Of a DNA stretch of 10,901 nucleotides, positions 1 to 6,200 are shown one piece after another (within the stretch, counting starts at the first letter, position 1; each line of letters opens with the position of its first letter). The stretch spans positions 1-10,901 of the forward strand of contig JAUVCL010000059.1 of the NCBI GenBank assembly GCA_030595845.1, given 5' to 3'. Position numbers and translations under genes: made by a program. The notes below the pieces were generated by a model. The model saw nothing but the letters and a program-made list of their open reading frames with translations. It had not been told where the DNA came from and searched no databases. This DNA comes from Campylobacterota bacterium. Its GTDB lineage: Bacteria > Campylobacterota > Campylobacteria > Campylobacterales > Sulfurovaceae.

Positions 1-588
1 AAAGCCATACTTTTTGTTTCCTGCACGTGTTACTTTAAAGCCTTTACATGCGGTAACAGGTATAGGAGGGATGTTTACATTGAGAAATTTACGTTCAGGA
101 AGAGGGAAATTTCCATCAAATATTTTTTGAACAAGTTTGGCAATGCTCTCTTTTGCTAAGTCATATCCATAGCTTTTAATGGTTTCTCCACCATTGTTAT
201 AGACTTGGGAGATGGCGATGGCAGGTATGTCTTGAAGGACAGCTTCCATAGCCGCAGATGCTGTTCCAGAATAAGTGATGTCTTCACCCATGTTTGCACC
301 TATATTAATACCAGAGATGACAATGTCAGGTTTTTCATCGTCTTCAAAAAGTTTAGTAAGTGAGAGAAAGATACAGTCAGTAGGTGTACCGTCATCAAGT
401 TTATAAAAGTCTTTTTCAAGTTCTACAAAACTAAGAGGTCTGGTAAGCGTTAAAGAATGTCCGCATGCAGACTTTTCTGTTGTTGGTGCGACAACGGTCA
501 CATGCCCTAAAGGCTTGAGTGCTTCTACAAGTGCTAAAAGCCCTTTTGATTCAAAGCCATCGTCATTTGTGATTAATATTTTCTTCAT
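1..588 (-). CDS. surE: 5'/3'-nucleotidase SurE (C-terminus cut by window edge)
   Basis: SurE is a cytoplasmic metal-dependent phosphatase that removes phosphate from nucleoside 5'- and 3'-monophosphates, and in some species from short polyphosphate; it is linked to stationary-phase survival. The 196 visible residues begin MKKILITNDDGFESKG, which is the SurE N-terminus with the metal-binding NDDG motif (residues 8-11). The family signatures SACGHSLT (40-47, with metal-ligand Ser40), GTPTDC (67-72) and SGINIGANMG (92-101, with ligand Asn95) follow, then NVNIPP (170-175) and KGFKVTRAG (182-190). Family members are usually about 250-260 residues, so some 55-65 residues lie beyond position 1. The ATG at 588 is the family start; its ribosome site (AAAG) is weak. 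It lies 29 bp after the MORN-repeat gene on the same strand, so the two are probably co-transcribed. No motif is damaged in the visible part. The assignment is secure. Confidence 0.96.
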   Translation of the reverse strand, partial: MKKILITNDDGFESKGLLALVEALKPLGHVTVVAPTTEKSACGHSLTLTRPLSFVELEKDFYKLDDGTPTDCIFLSLTKLFEDDEKPDIVISGINIGANMGEDITYSGTASAAMEAVLQDIPAIAISQVYNNGGETIKSYGYDLAKESIAKLVQKIFDGNFPLPERKFLNVNIPPIPVTACKGFKVTRAGNKKYGF

Positions 589-617
589 TCTTTTACTTTT
601 TTTGTGATTTTTTATGT

Positions 618-1202
618 TTACAGGTTTTTTGTTACTTTTCCATCTTCAATGGTTATGTCTATGAGAAGTTTTCCTGTCTTAGAATATATTTGTATCAACC
701 CATTATAAATACCATCTTTGAAGAGTACGGATTTTGCTTTACCCGTTGCATTATACACTTTCCCAATACCATCTTTTTTCCCCTCTTTAAAGGGTGTTTC
801 GTATTGAAGTTTGCCAGTAGGGTAATATTCTTTAAACATACCATCTATGATGTTGTTTTTGAATGCTATCTCAACTCGAAGTTTACCAGAACTGTAATAT
901 TCTTTGAATATACCATGTACGTTGCCATCTTTATAGGGTACTTTTAGTGTTAATTTACCTGTTTCATAATACTCTTTTCTGATACCATGTATTTTATCTC
1001 CCTTATAGGGTATGGATGATCTAACTTTACCATTTTCATAAAATTCTTTTATAGTGCTAGTGATTGTCTTACTTGGTTTATTAGTTAGAAGCGTGTCCTC
1101 TTTTTGTATTAGATCTTTTTTAATCAAATCTATTTCTGGAGAAACATTTTGGGCCAATATAGTTCCTGAAAATAAACATACTAATAATAATTTTTTCATC
1201 AT
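618..1202 (-). CDS. exported MORN-repeat (YwqK-like) protein
   Basis: This is a 194-residue secreted or periplasmic repeat protein. Residues 1-17 form a signal peptide (MMKK, hydrophobic LLLVCLFSGTI, cleavage likely after ILA). Residues 18-51 are a charged linker. Residues 52-194 are six tandem units of 23-24 residues starting at K52, K76, K100, K124, K148 and Q171. Each reads roughly (K)EYY.TGKL....PYKDG..HGI, the MORN_2 variant often annotated as YwqK-family antitoxin. The repeats fold as beta-hairpin blades; the ligand is unknown. The antitoxin label comes from database naming, and nothing here supports it: there is no toxin gene beside it and the protein is exported. ATG codons at 1202 and 1199 are both possible; the ribosome site (TAGTAGG) is weak. 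A 17-codon ORF ends 1 bp before 1202. surE follows after 29 bp in the same direction. Confidence 0.85.
   Translation of the reverse strand: MMKKLLLVCLFSGTILAQNVSPEIDLIKKDLIQKEDTLLTNKPSKTITSTIKEFYENGKVRSSIPYKGDKIHGIRKEYYETGKLTLKVPYKDGNVHGIFKEYYSSGKLRVEIAFKNNIIDGMFKEYYPTGKLQYETPFKEGKKDGIGKVYNATGKAKSVLFKDGIYNGLIQIYSKTGKLLIDITIEDGKVTKNL
621..1049 (-). repeat. six tandem ~72-bp coding repeats (MORN units)
   Basis: The DNA encoding residues 52-194 of the MORN protein consists of six head-to-tail units (five of 72 bp, one of 69 bp). They are clearly related at protein level but diverged in DNA, so the array looks old rather than recently expanded. The most similar neighbours are units 2 to 4, which all start KEYY and contain GKL. 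Confidence 0.75.
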
Positions 1203-1203
1203 T

Positions 1204-1257
1204 TTATTTACCTACTAAAGCATTAATCTTTGCATCTTTCTTATTGTTGTATCTCAT
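1204..1257 (-). CDS. candidate 17-codon leader ORF before the MORN gene
   Basis: This minus-strand ORF reads MRYNNKKDAKINALVGK and stops with TAA one base before the first ATG of the MORN-repeat gene. It has a better ribosome site (AAAGG, 6 bp before its ATG) than the MORN gene itself, so translational coupling is plausible. The peptide is lysine-rich and has no recognised family. Against it: at 17 codons an ORF of this sort can arise by chance, and the AAAGG may have another role. Conservation of the frame in relatives would decide. Confidence 0.3.
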   Translation of the reverse strand: MRYNNKKDAKINALVGK

Positions 1258-1284
1258 AAAATACCTTTAATAATTTATAGGGTT

Positions 1285-1293
1285 AGTATAACA
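1285..1293 (-). promoter_or_regulatory. candidate extended -10 promoter for the MORN-surE unit
   Basis: On the minus strand the sequence TGTTATACT (extended -10, TGnTATACT) would start transcription near 1278, about 20 bp before the 17-codon ORF and about 75 bp before the MORN start. A second AT-rich hexamer, TATAAA, lies at 1279-1274. No clear -35 is seen, which is common in this phylum. Confidence 0.35.
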
Positions 1294-1308
1294 CATTTTG
1301 ATGATTAT

Positions 1309-1779
1309 TTAATCATCCCTTCTCTTTTTTCTTCTCTCTACACTCTGATAAGAAGAGGTGTCACTATTTGGTGTTAAGTCTCTAAAGTCTTTATTGATCG
1401 TAGCACCTGACATTTGTTCAAATTCATCTAAATCATCATAATTAACTGTAAATGAAATTTCTGTCACATGAACCATATTCCACTTTTTAGCCAGTACCTC
1501 TTTTTGAAATGTGACATAAGCAGAAATTATTTTTTTATCATGGTCTGATTCTTTGGTTGTTTTATAGGTATATCTGATATATATGGGTGTGAGTTCAAGT
1601 TCACGTATCTGGTCTATTTTATATTGTTTTGCTTGGGCGATCTTAGCGGCATCGGCAGTCACATCTTCACAACCAAAATACCTACCTGTCAGAATCCTCT
1701 TAAAAGTTCTACCGGGAGGATCTGGAGTATATTCTTTTTTCTTTGTGTTAGTAAATAGTTTTTTAATTATTTTGATCAA
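1309..1779 (-). CDS. hypothetical protein, 156 residues, TTG start
   Basis: I do not recognise a family. The protein is soluble in appearance, with no signal peptide or membrane segment. It starts with a basic stretch (MIKIIKKLFTNTKKKEYTPD), followed by a short proline/glycine turn (DPPGRTF, 20-26), a single cysteine in RYFGCED, and an alternating beta-type central part (TPIYIRYTYKTT, then ISAYVTFQKEVLAKKWNMVHVTEISFTV). The tail is polar and ends with VERRKKRRDD, a cluster of basic residues. The TTG at 1779 is the only usable start: an in-frame stop lies at 1800-1798 and no other start codon falls between. AGGA lies 6 bp before the TTG. An ATG at 1783 is out of frame and stops after six codons. 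It is followed by the MORN gene about 100 bp downstream. The function is unknown. Confidence 0.7.
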   Translation of the reverse strand: MIKIIKKLFTNTKKKEYTPDPPGRTFKRILTGRYFGCEDVTADAAKIAQAKQYKIDQIRELELTPIYIRYTYKTTKESDHDKKIISAYVTFQKEVLAKKWNMVHVTEISFTVNYDDLDEFEQMSGATINKDFRDLTPNSDTSSYQSVERRKKRRDD

Positions 1780-1800
1780 ACATTTTCCTTCGTATGTTTA

Positions 1801-1833
1801 ATTATACTTTACTATTAGTTAAAGTTTATTATA
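1801..1833 (-). promoter_or_regulatory. candidate tandem -10 boxes for the 156-residue protein gene
   Basis: Two perfect TATAAT hexamers occur on the minus strand at 1833-1828 and 1806-1801, 27 bp apart. The nearer one would give a transcript start near 1794, with the AAGGA ribosome site and TTG start directly behind. No convincing -35 was found for either. In DNA this AT-rich, single hexamers can be chance. Confidence 0.35.
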
Positions 1834-1881
1834 TCTGGGTATTTACTTAGTGGGGGGTAATATATTTGGAAATAGTATGAA

Positions 1882-1920
1882 GTTAAAGATCTAGGCCTAT
1901 AGGGAAGTCTAGATCTTAAC
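1882..1920 (-). terminator. long imperfect hairpin, possible terminator
   Basis: GTTAAAGATCTAG (1882-1894) pairs with CTAGATCTTAAC (1909-1920) around a 14-base loop, with a single bulged A. On the minus strand it is followed by TTCATACTATTT, which is U-rich but not a clean U-run. The stem is AT-rich, so terminator function is uncertain. Confidence 0.35.
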
Positions 1921-1964
1921 ATGTTTGTACATTCTGAGTCACTTAAACAAGTTTCTCAACACCG

Positions 1965-1987
1965 AGTCCAAAATTCGAGTTTGGACT
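1965..1987. repeat. 8-bp inverted repeat
   Basis: AGTCCAAA (1965-1972) and TTTGGACT (1980-1987) form a perfect 8-bp stem with a 7-base loop. It lies in the middle of the candidate structured transcript and has no U-run on either side. Confidence 0.5.
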
Positions 1988-2052
1988 TACCCCTTTTGAG
2001 TGCCAAACTTAAATGTTGATCTAAGTATAGAAAAATAGTGATCTAAAGATAA

Positions 2053-2088
2053 GGGCATATTTGAAAATGTTTATTTCTAAATATGCCT
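2053..2088. repeat. hairpin near the predicted 5' end of the structured transcript
   Basis: GGCATATTT (2054-2062) pairs perfectly with AAATATGCC (2079-2087). The stem can continue inward with GAAA (2063-2066) and TTTC (2074-2077) past one bulged T, leaving a 7-base loop, and outward by a G-T pair at 2053/2088. It would begin about 16 nt after the predicted transcript start. Confidence 0.55.
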
Positions 2089-2110
2089 AGTTGTACATAT
2101 ATCAACTATG

Positions 2111-2142
2111 ATTGTATGCATTCAATATGAATTGAGTATGAA
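2111..2142 (-). promoter_or_regulatory. response-regulator-type promoter facing the gene-free block
   Basis: On the minus strand TTCATACT-CAA-TTCATATT (2142-2124) is followed by 7 bp and TACAAT (2116-2111), giving a start near 2104. The repeat spacing (11 bp) and the 7-bp gap to the -10 match the two other promoters of this type in the window exactly. The nearest downstream start codon on this strand is about 325 bp away. Confidence 0.6.
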
Positions 2143-2244
2143 TCGAAAAGATAAAGGGAAGAGTGTTGAAACATTTTAGAGGTTCCTATAGGATAGATGG
2201 TATTTTTTTGAAGAAAGATAGTGGAGGAGTTGGTAATATAACTT

Positions 2245-2267
2245 TACTCCGGAGTAAATCCGGAGTA
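2245..2267 (-). terminator. hairpin after the DUF302-like lipoprotein gene
   Basis: TACTCCGG (2245-2252) and CCGGAGTA (2260-2267) form a perfect 8-bp GC-containing stem with a 7-base loop, starting 8 bp after the stop codon. The sequence behind it on the minus strand is AAGTTATATT, without a clean U-run. The left half also contains the self-complementary ACTCCGGAGT. Confidence 0.5.
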
Positions 2268-2275
2268 GAATAGAT

Positions 2276-3517
2276 TTACTCTACAGTATGAGGGATAGTT
2301 AGACCCAGAGCACTACCTTGAACAGCAGCATCAACTATTAAACGTAAATCACCAAAGACAACATCAGCAAGTGTACTGTATTCGATAACTTCATCTTTAG
2401 TAAGTTTTGCATCATTATAGGCATTTTCGACTGCACCTTCAAACATCGTTCCAAACATAAAATTTGGGTTTAGGAAACTGATGGCAAGTGTTTGACCTGT
2501 AGTATCAGTTTCATCAACATATACTGTGATTTCACATGGAAGTGCAGTAATATATTCATTTCCTAATGCTGTTGCTTTTGTTGCATATTTTGGTGAACAT
2601 GCTTCAACAACTTTAACACTTGGAATAGAAATTGGTTCTGGTCTCCCTGATCTCCATGCTGAATCTTTTGATACACCAGGTACATTTGTATCAGCAGTTG
2701 CTGCATCAGTTCCCAATTTTGCAATAATTTCACGCGCAAGTGTATCAGCATCATCTAGGGTAAATACACCACCTTCACCTGTTCCATTTCCTGTATATTT
2801 GTAAATAATATATGGATTACGTAATGAAATTTCATTATCTATGAATTCTTGTGTAAATTTTGGACCCATTGCCAGTGTTGACTCTGTATAGGTAACAGCA
2901 GTTGAACCACTAGCTCCATTATTGTCTTCAAGACCTGACTTGATCATTCCACGTAGTTCACTTTTTACATCAGAAGCGAGTTTTGCAAATACAGCATTCT
3001 CTTCATCTGTAGATTTATCTACCGCATCCAGGAAGAAAATATTAAAGATCGCTTCTGCATCTAGCATATCAACATAAACATTTTCACCGTCACTATGAAC
3101 TGAAACTTCACATGGTAGTGCTGAACCATGGAATCTACCTGTTGCGATTGCTGCTGTTGCATATGCTTTGTTACAGAACTCTATAACACGGCTTTTCCCA
3201 CCGATAGCAGGGATAGGAAGAAGGTCATCTAGACCGTCATCTGTTTCTCCACCACCAAGATTGGCTCCTGCAATAACCCAGTTAGTAGGATAACCTAGTG
3301 TTTCACTTTCATCGCTGTATATGGCCATTTGAGATATTTTTGTTGCAATAGCATTGACATCATCCCATGTCCCCGGAATAACTGCCACACGCTGATAAGG
3401 TGAAATTGTTGTTACTTCTTCTTCTACTACTGGATCACTATCGCTACCACAACCAGAGAGTCCCATTAGTAAAAGTGTTGAAAGTGCTACCGAACCTATT
3501 ATTTTTGAATAATTCAT
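2276..3517 (-). CDS. lipoprotein with two DUF302-like domains
   Basis: This is a 413-residue exported lipoprotein. Residues 1-22 are a type II signal peptide with lipobox LSG-C23, then a short acidic linker (DSDPVVEEE). Two homologous domains follow, about 41-200 and 235-400. Each has a conserved core: VIEFCNKAYA...ALPCEVSVHSDGENVYV (112-149) and VVEACSPKYA...ALPCEITVYVDE, TLAISFLNPNFMFGTMF (304-359). This C...ALPC.I.VY....V.. pattern matches the cysteine-containing DUF302 proteins I know from Campylobacterota and green sulfur bacteria; the function of DUF302 is unknown. In both domains the two cysteines are exactly 21 residues apart (C115/C136, C307/C328), apart from lipid-bearing C23. The ATG at 3517 has a strong AGGAGGA site. 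It follows the cytochrome gene by 243 bp, with its own promoter and probably the same regulator, so a redox role at the envelope is a reasonable inference, no more. Lipoprotein: sure; DUF302 kinship: fairly sure. Confidence 0.8.
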   Translation of the reverse strand: MNYSKIIGSVALSTLLLMGLSGCGSDSDPVVEEEVTTISPYQRVAVIPGTWDDVNAIATKISQMAIYSDESETLGYPTNWVIAGANLGGGETDDGLDDLLPIPAIGGKSRVIEFCNKAYATAAIATGRFHGSALPCEVSVHSDGENVYVDMLDAEAIFNIFFLDAVDKSTDEENAVFAKLASDVKSELRGMIKSGLEDNNGASGSTAVTYTESTLAMGPKFTQEFIDNEISLRNPYIIYKYTGNGTGEGGVFTLDDADTLAREIIAKLGTDAATADTNVPGVSKDSAWRSGRPEPISIPSVKVVEACSPKYATKATALGNEYITALPCEITVYVDETDTTGQTLAISFLNPNFMFGTMFEGAVENAYNDAKLTKDEVIEYSTLADVVFGDLRLIVDAAVQGSALGLTIPHTVE

Positions 3518-3547
3518 ATATTCCTCCTAAAGAATGTAAGATATGTT

Positions 3548-3579
3548 ATTTTATAAAATTAGTATGAACTAAGTGTGAA
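3548..3579 (-). promoter_or_regulatory. response-regulator-type promoter of the DUF302-like gene
   Basis: On the minus strand TTCACACT-TAG-TTCATACT (3579-3561) is followed by 7 bp and TAAAAT (3553-3548). Transcription would start near 3541, leaving a 24-nt leader with the AGGAGGA site. The repeats would lie at about -38 to -20, replacing a normal -35, as expected for activation by an OmpR/PhoB-type regulator. The first half site, ATTCAC, fits the Campylobacter DccR consensus I recall (WTTCAC-N6-TTCACW). Confidence 0.7.
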
Positions 3580-3586
3580 TAAAATC

Positions 3587-3600
3587 TTAAGAAATACTTA
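3587..3600 (-). promoter_or_regulatory. inverted half site upstream of the DUF302 promoter
   Basis: Minus-strand TAAGTATTTCTTAA lies immediately before 7 bp and the direct repeat. TAAGTATTTC reads as GAAATACTTA on the other strand, similar to the TTCATACTTA half site. The same element, in the same place, is found before the outer-membrane protein gene. Confidence 0.4.
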
Positions 3601-3727
3601 TGGTGTTTATATTTATTATTATTTAACATAATAATAAATTATATAATAACTTGAAGGCATATTTATTATGTTAATTGCTTGTGGGAAGAAATTTTTTATA
3701 AAAGAGGAGGGGGATACTATTTAATGA

Positions 3728-3753
3728 TATTCCACCCAGATGAGGGTGGAATA
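3728..3753 (-). terminator. strong hairpin after the cytochrome gene
   Basis: TATTCCACCC (3728-3737) and GGGTGGAATA (3744-3753) form a perfect 10-bp stem with a 6-base loop, 7 bp after the cytochrome stop codon. The downstream minus-strand sequence is TCATTAAATAG, only partly U-rich. It probably ends the outer-membrane protein/cytochrome operon or protects its 3' end, with partial read-through possible. Confidence 0.65.
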
Positions 3754-3760
3754 AAGAAGT

Positions 3761-6184
3761 TTACTTTGTATCTGTAAATACTTCTGTAACAAGAAGTTTT
3801 TTTGCATCACTAGCTGCCTGGTCTAAGAAACCAGTTGCTGGATCAACGATGAACTTACCATTTGCACCTTTTTGCATATAGTAGATCTTGTAAGTTGCAG
3901 ATACACCTGATTTACCGGTGATATCGTAAGTGATTGTATATGTTTCCGTCTCATTAGGACTTAAACGGTTATCACTTTGAACCATATTTGAATCAAACCC
4001 TGGACGTACTACAAATGTACCTGTGTTATTTTCAAAAGTACCATTGACATCATATTTTTTACCTGTTTCATGACCATAAACTCTTGTAAAGTTACTAAGG
4101 TCTGCACTATCAACGATAGCTGCATTACTAAGCGTTCCTGATGTAGTCCCAGAAGTAGATACAACTTGATTTAAAATAGTTGTATCTGTACCTTTAACGG
4201 TCACAGTTTGTCCATCAAATTGTTGACTTGGTACTGCAGCACCATTAAGGTCTGCTACTTTTCCAGGGAAAGTCATTGCCGCAGATCCATTTTCATTTAC
4301 AGGTACTGGTGCTGATGTACTGTCGTGAAGTATTTTACCTTGAAGTGGTTGAACATCATTTACAATGTCTGTAAATGTTGAAAGCCCTGTACTACTTGCT
4401 ACATTGAGCATAGCACCTGTTCCATCTGTAACGATCACACGACTTAATACACGACGCATAGGGTGTGCACCTGGGAACATGTGAGCTGTTTTATTTGTAA
4501 ATGTAGTGCTAACTGTTAAAGTATTTCCATCAGGACTAACAGTTGTGCTGATAGCACCATCAAATCCACTTTGGATTTTTGCTGTAGCAGATGTTTTATG
4601 ACCTGTTTTACTTGCACCTAAGAATGCATGTGAATTTAACCAACCATCTCTCACTGGATTATCACCTGCAGGTACTGTTGTATCATCAGGGTTAAGTTCC
4701 GGTACCATTCCTGGTACATCTGCCAATGTCCATCTTAAGTCTGGTCTTGACCATTTATGAAGTACAGTACCTTCTATTCTTTCCATGTGACATTTCTGAC
4801 ATTTTGGTGAACTTAATGAATCGTTAGAAGCAGTATCTCCACCCGTTGAAACAGCTATTTGTGTAGAACAGAGTTCCATAAAGTTACCTGCACCTGCTTC
4901 TCCACTTGGTACGGCAGCACCTGCGGAACGTTGGTGACAAGATAGACATAAACCTTTACCACTTTCACTAAAGTGATTGTTGTTGTCTTTGTCAAAGTGA
5001 GGGTTAATGTTGGCAGCCCTGTCACTCTCATCAGTTTCATTTTCATTTGTTTTACCCGTTACACCAAATGGTCCATAGAATGGTCCACCAGTAAAGTGTA
5101 CTTTTCCATCTGTACCATTGAGGTCTGTGCTATGCATAGTATAACGACCATCTGCTGATTTGTCTACATCAAAATTATCTTTTGGTGTTGCATGATATGC
5201 AGCATATTTTTCAGGTCCCCAAAGTCTAAAGAACTTATTCATATCAGGGTTTGTAGCATCATCACTATGTACCAGACTTGTTCCCGCAGCTGCTTTTACT
5301 GGTCCATGTGCTCCAACACGAATGTCTTTTGCTAATGTGTATTTTCCAAGATCCATACCATCTGCTTTCATAAGTCTAGGAGTCTCTATACTGTGACAGA
5401 ATGCACAGTTGATACCTTCAAGGTTTGCCTTATGTCCTATCTGATAGGTTGCTTTATAAAGTATACCAGTAGTATGACTTACTGCAACAACAGATGCTGG
5501 AAGAGTCGGATCATAAGTAGATGTCGATGAAGCCAAGTTACTTTGATCAGCTAATTTTGCAGCATCAAGGTCAGCAGTATTAGTACCACCAGTATTTAGT
5601 GGTGTTAAAGTGGCTAAAAAATCACCCGCATAATAGGCACCAGGTGCATGACATTTAATACAGGTCTCTGCAACTTTAGGAAATTTTGTTTCTGTATATT
5701 CTATGTCTTTTATTTCACCAATCTTATTGATCTGTGTTCTTAAGAAGTCTTGCATTTTAGACTGGAAGATAGGATCTGTCCAAGATTTTCCATGCATAGA
5801 GCTTTTCCATGTATCATAAAGTTCATTATGACAATTTTGACATTTATTGTCTGCACTGTCAAAGAGTGTACTTCCATAGCCTGTACCTGTATGGTATTCT
5901 GCTTTTGCTACTGATTCAGGTGAGGTACGTGTTCCACCTGTATAATCGACATATGTTATGGAGCCATCAGGATTGATAACTTGGTAACCTAACTCACCTT
6001 CTGCAGGTTCTGTTGGTGTTGTATTGCTATCTGGTGGCGTTACAGGTGGTGGCGTTACAACAGGTGGTGGTGTAGCACCAAACCCACTGTCGGTTGATGT
6101 TCCCTCAGATCCACATCCGGTCAAAGCCAGTAATGCAGAAGCTGAGAACATCAGTGCTAATGTTTTAAAGTTTGTATATTTCAT
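3761..6184 (-). CDS. pentahaem c-type cytochrome lipoprotein
   Basis: This 807-residue multihaem cytochrome would carry electrons at the cell envelope. Residues 1-23 are a lipoprotein signal peptide (lipobox LTG-C24), followed by a Gly/Ser/Thr-rich, then Pro-rich linker (39-60, repeated TPPP). Five haem-binding CXXCH motifs lie at 115-119, 175-179, 260-264, 413-417 and 462-466. Candidate distal ligands include H131 (SSMHGKSW), H293, H331, H351, H476, H519 (NSHAFLGA) and H529. The SMHG...DP.F and SH.FLGA patterns resemble cytochrome c554/multihaem families. The C-terminal 270 residues have no CXXCH and look like beta-sandwich, including AHMFPGAHPMRRVLSRVIV, a form of the PTG.P.R..W..V segment seen after haem domains in relatives. 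The ATG at 6184 has AGGGGA 8 bp upstream and lies 16 bp after the beta-barrel gene. Electron donor and acceptor cannot be read from sequence. The type is certain; the pathway is unknown. Confidence 0.93.
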   Translation of the reverse strand: MKYTNFKTLALMFSASALLALTGCGSEGTSTDSGFGATPPPVVTPPPVTPPDSNTTPTEPAEGELGYQVINPDGSITYVDYTGGTRTSPESVAKAEYHTGTGYGSTLFDSADNKCQNCHNELYDTWKSSMHGKSWTDPIFQSKMQDFLRTQINKIGEIKDIEYTETKFPKVAETCIKCHAPGAYYAGDFLATLTPLNTGGTNTADLDAAKLADQSNLASSTSTYDPTLPASVVAVSHTTGILYKATYQIGHKANLEGINCAFCHSIETPRLMKADGMDLGKYTLAKDIRVGAHGPVKAAAGTSLVHSDDATNPDMNKFFRLWGPEKYAAYHATPKDNFDVDKSADGRYTMHSTDLNGTDGKVHFTGGPFYGPFGVTGKTNENETDESDRAANINPHFDKDNNNHFSESGKGLCLSCHQRSAGAAVPSGEAGAGNFMELCSTQIAVSTGGDTASNDSLSSPKCQKCHMERIEGTVLHKWSRPDLRWTLADVPGMVPELNPDDTTVPAGDNPVRDGWLNSHAFLGASKTGHKTSATAKIQSGFDGAISTTVSPDGNTLTVSTTFTNKTAHMFPGAHPMRRVLSRVIVTDGTGAMLNVASSTGLSTFTDIVNDVQPLQGKILHDSTSAPVPVNENGSAAMTFPGKVADLNGAAVPSQQFDGQTVTVKGTDTTILNQVVSTSGTTSGTLSNAAIVDSADLSNFTRVYGHETGKKYDVNGTFENNTGTFVVRPGFDSNMVQSDNRLSPNETETYTITYDITGKSGVSATYKIYYMQKGANGKFIVDPATGFLDQAASDAKKLLVTEVFTDTK

Positions 6185-6200
6185 TTATTTTCCCCTTTAC

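Larger units (their letters stand above)
1870..2104 (-). ncRNA. candidate ~235-nt structured transcript
   Basis: The promoter at 2111-2142 predicts a minus-strand transcript starting near 2104. The first 220 nt contain three hairpins and no ORF with a ribosome site. The last hairpin (1882-1920) is followed on the minus strand by the moderately U-rich TTCATACTATTT, a possible stop near 1870. It could be a small RNA, or the long 5' leader of the 156-residue gene if transcription continues. No known RNA family is recognised. Confidence 0.25.
1780..2275. other. 496-bp gene-free block with hairpins and an orphan promoter
   Basis: No credible protein gene is seen on either strand. The block holds candidate -10 boxes near 1801-1833, a run of six G at 1852-1857, a long hairpin at 1882-1920, a shorter one at 1965-1987, two direct copies of TGATCTAA 22 bp apart (2017-2024 and 2039-2046), a hairpin at 2053-2088, a response-regulator-type promoter at 2111-2142 facing left, a TCCTATAGGA palindrome at 2184-2193, and the terminator of the DUF302 gene at 2245-2267. 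The density of inverted repeats suggests a structured RNA or the remains of a small dispersed repeat element. Confidence 0.6.

Noticed and set aside
618..1202. Lipobox reading (LLLVC) for the MORN protein
   Set aside because: The residue before the cysteine is Val, which does not fit the lipobox, and the cysteine lies in the middle of the hydrophobic core. A normal cleavage site (ILA) follows.
1300..1317. Perfect 8-2-8 inverted repeat GATGATTA-TT-TAATCATC across the stop codon of the 156-residue gene, considered as a terminator
   Set aside because: It is almost all AT with a 2-base loop, and the minus strand continues with AAAATG rather than a U-run. Too weak to call.
1852..1857. Run of six G considered as a phase-variation tract
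   Set aside because: It is short for slippage and is not inside a coding frame or between a -35 and -10 pair that I can support.
1987..2058. Minus-strand ORF of 23 codons (MPLSLDHYFSILRSTFK...) inside the structured block
   Set aside because: It has no ribosome site, its start lies inside the 2053-2088 hairpin, and its composition shows nothing specific. Chance is more likely.
2526..2804. Long open frame on the plus strand opposite the DUF302-like gene (similar ones lie opposite the MORN, cytochrome and polymerase genes)
   Set aside because: No ribosome site and no family likeness; these are antisense shadows of well-supported genes.
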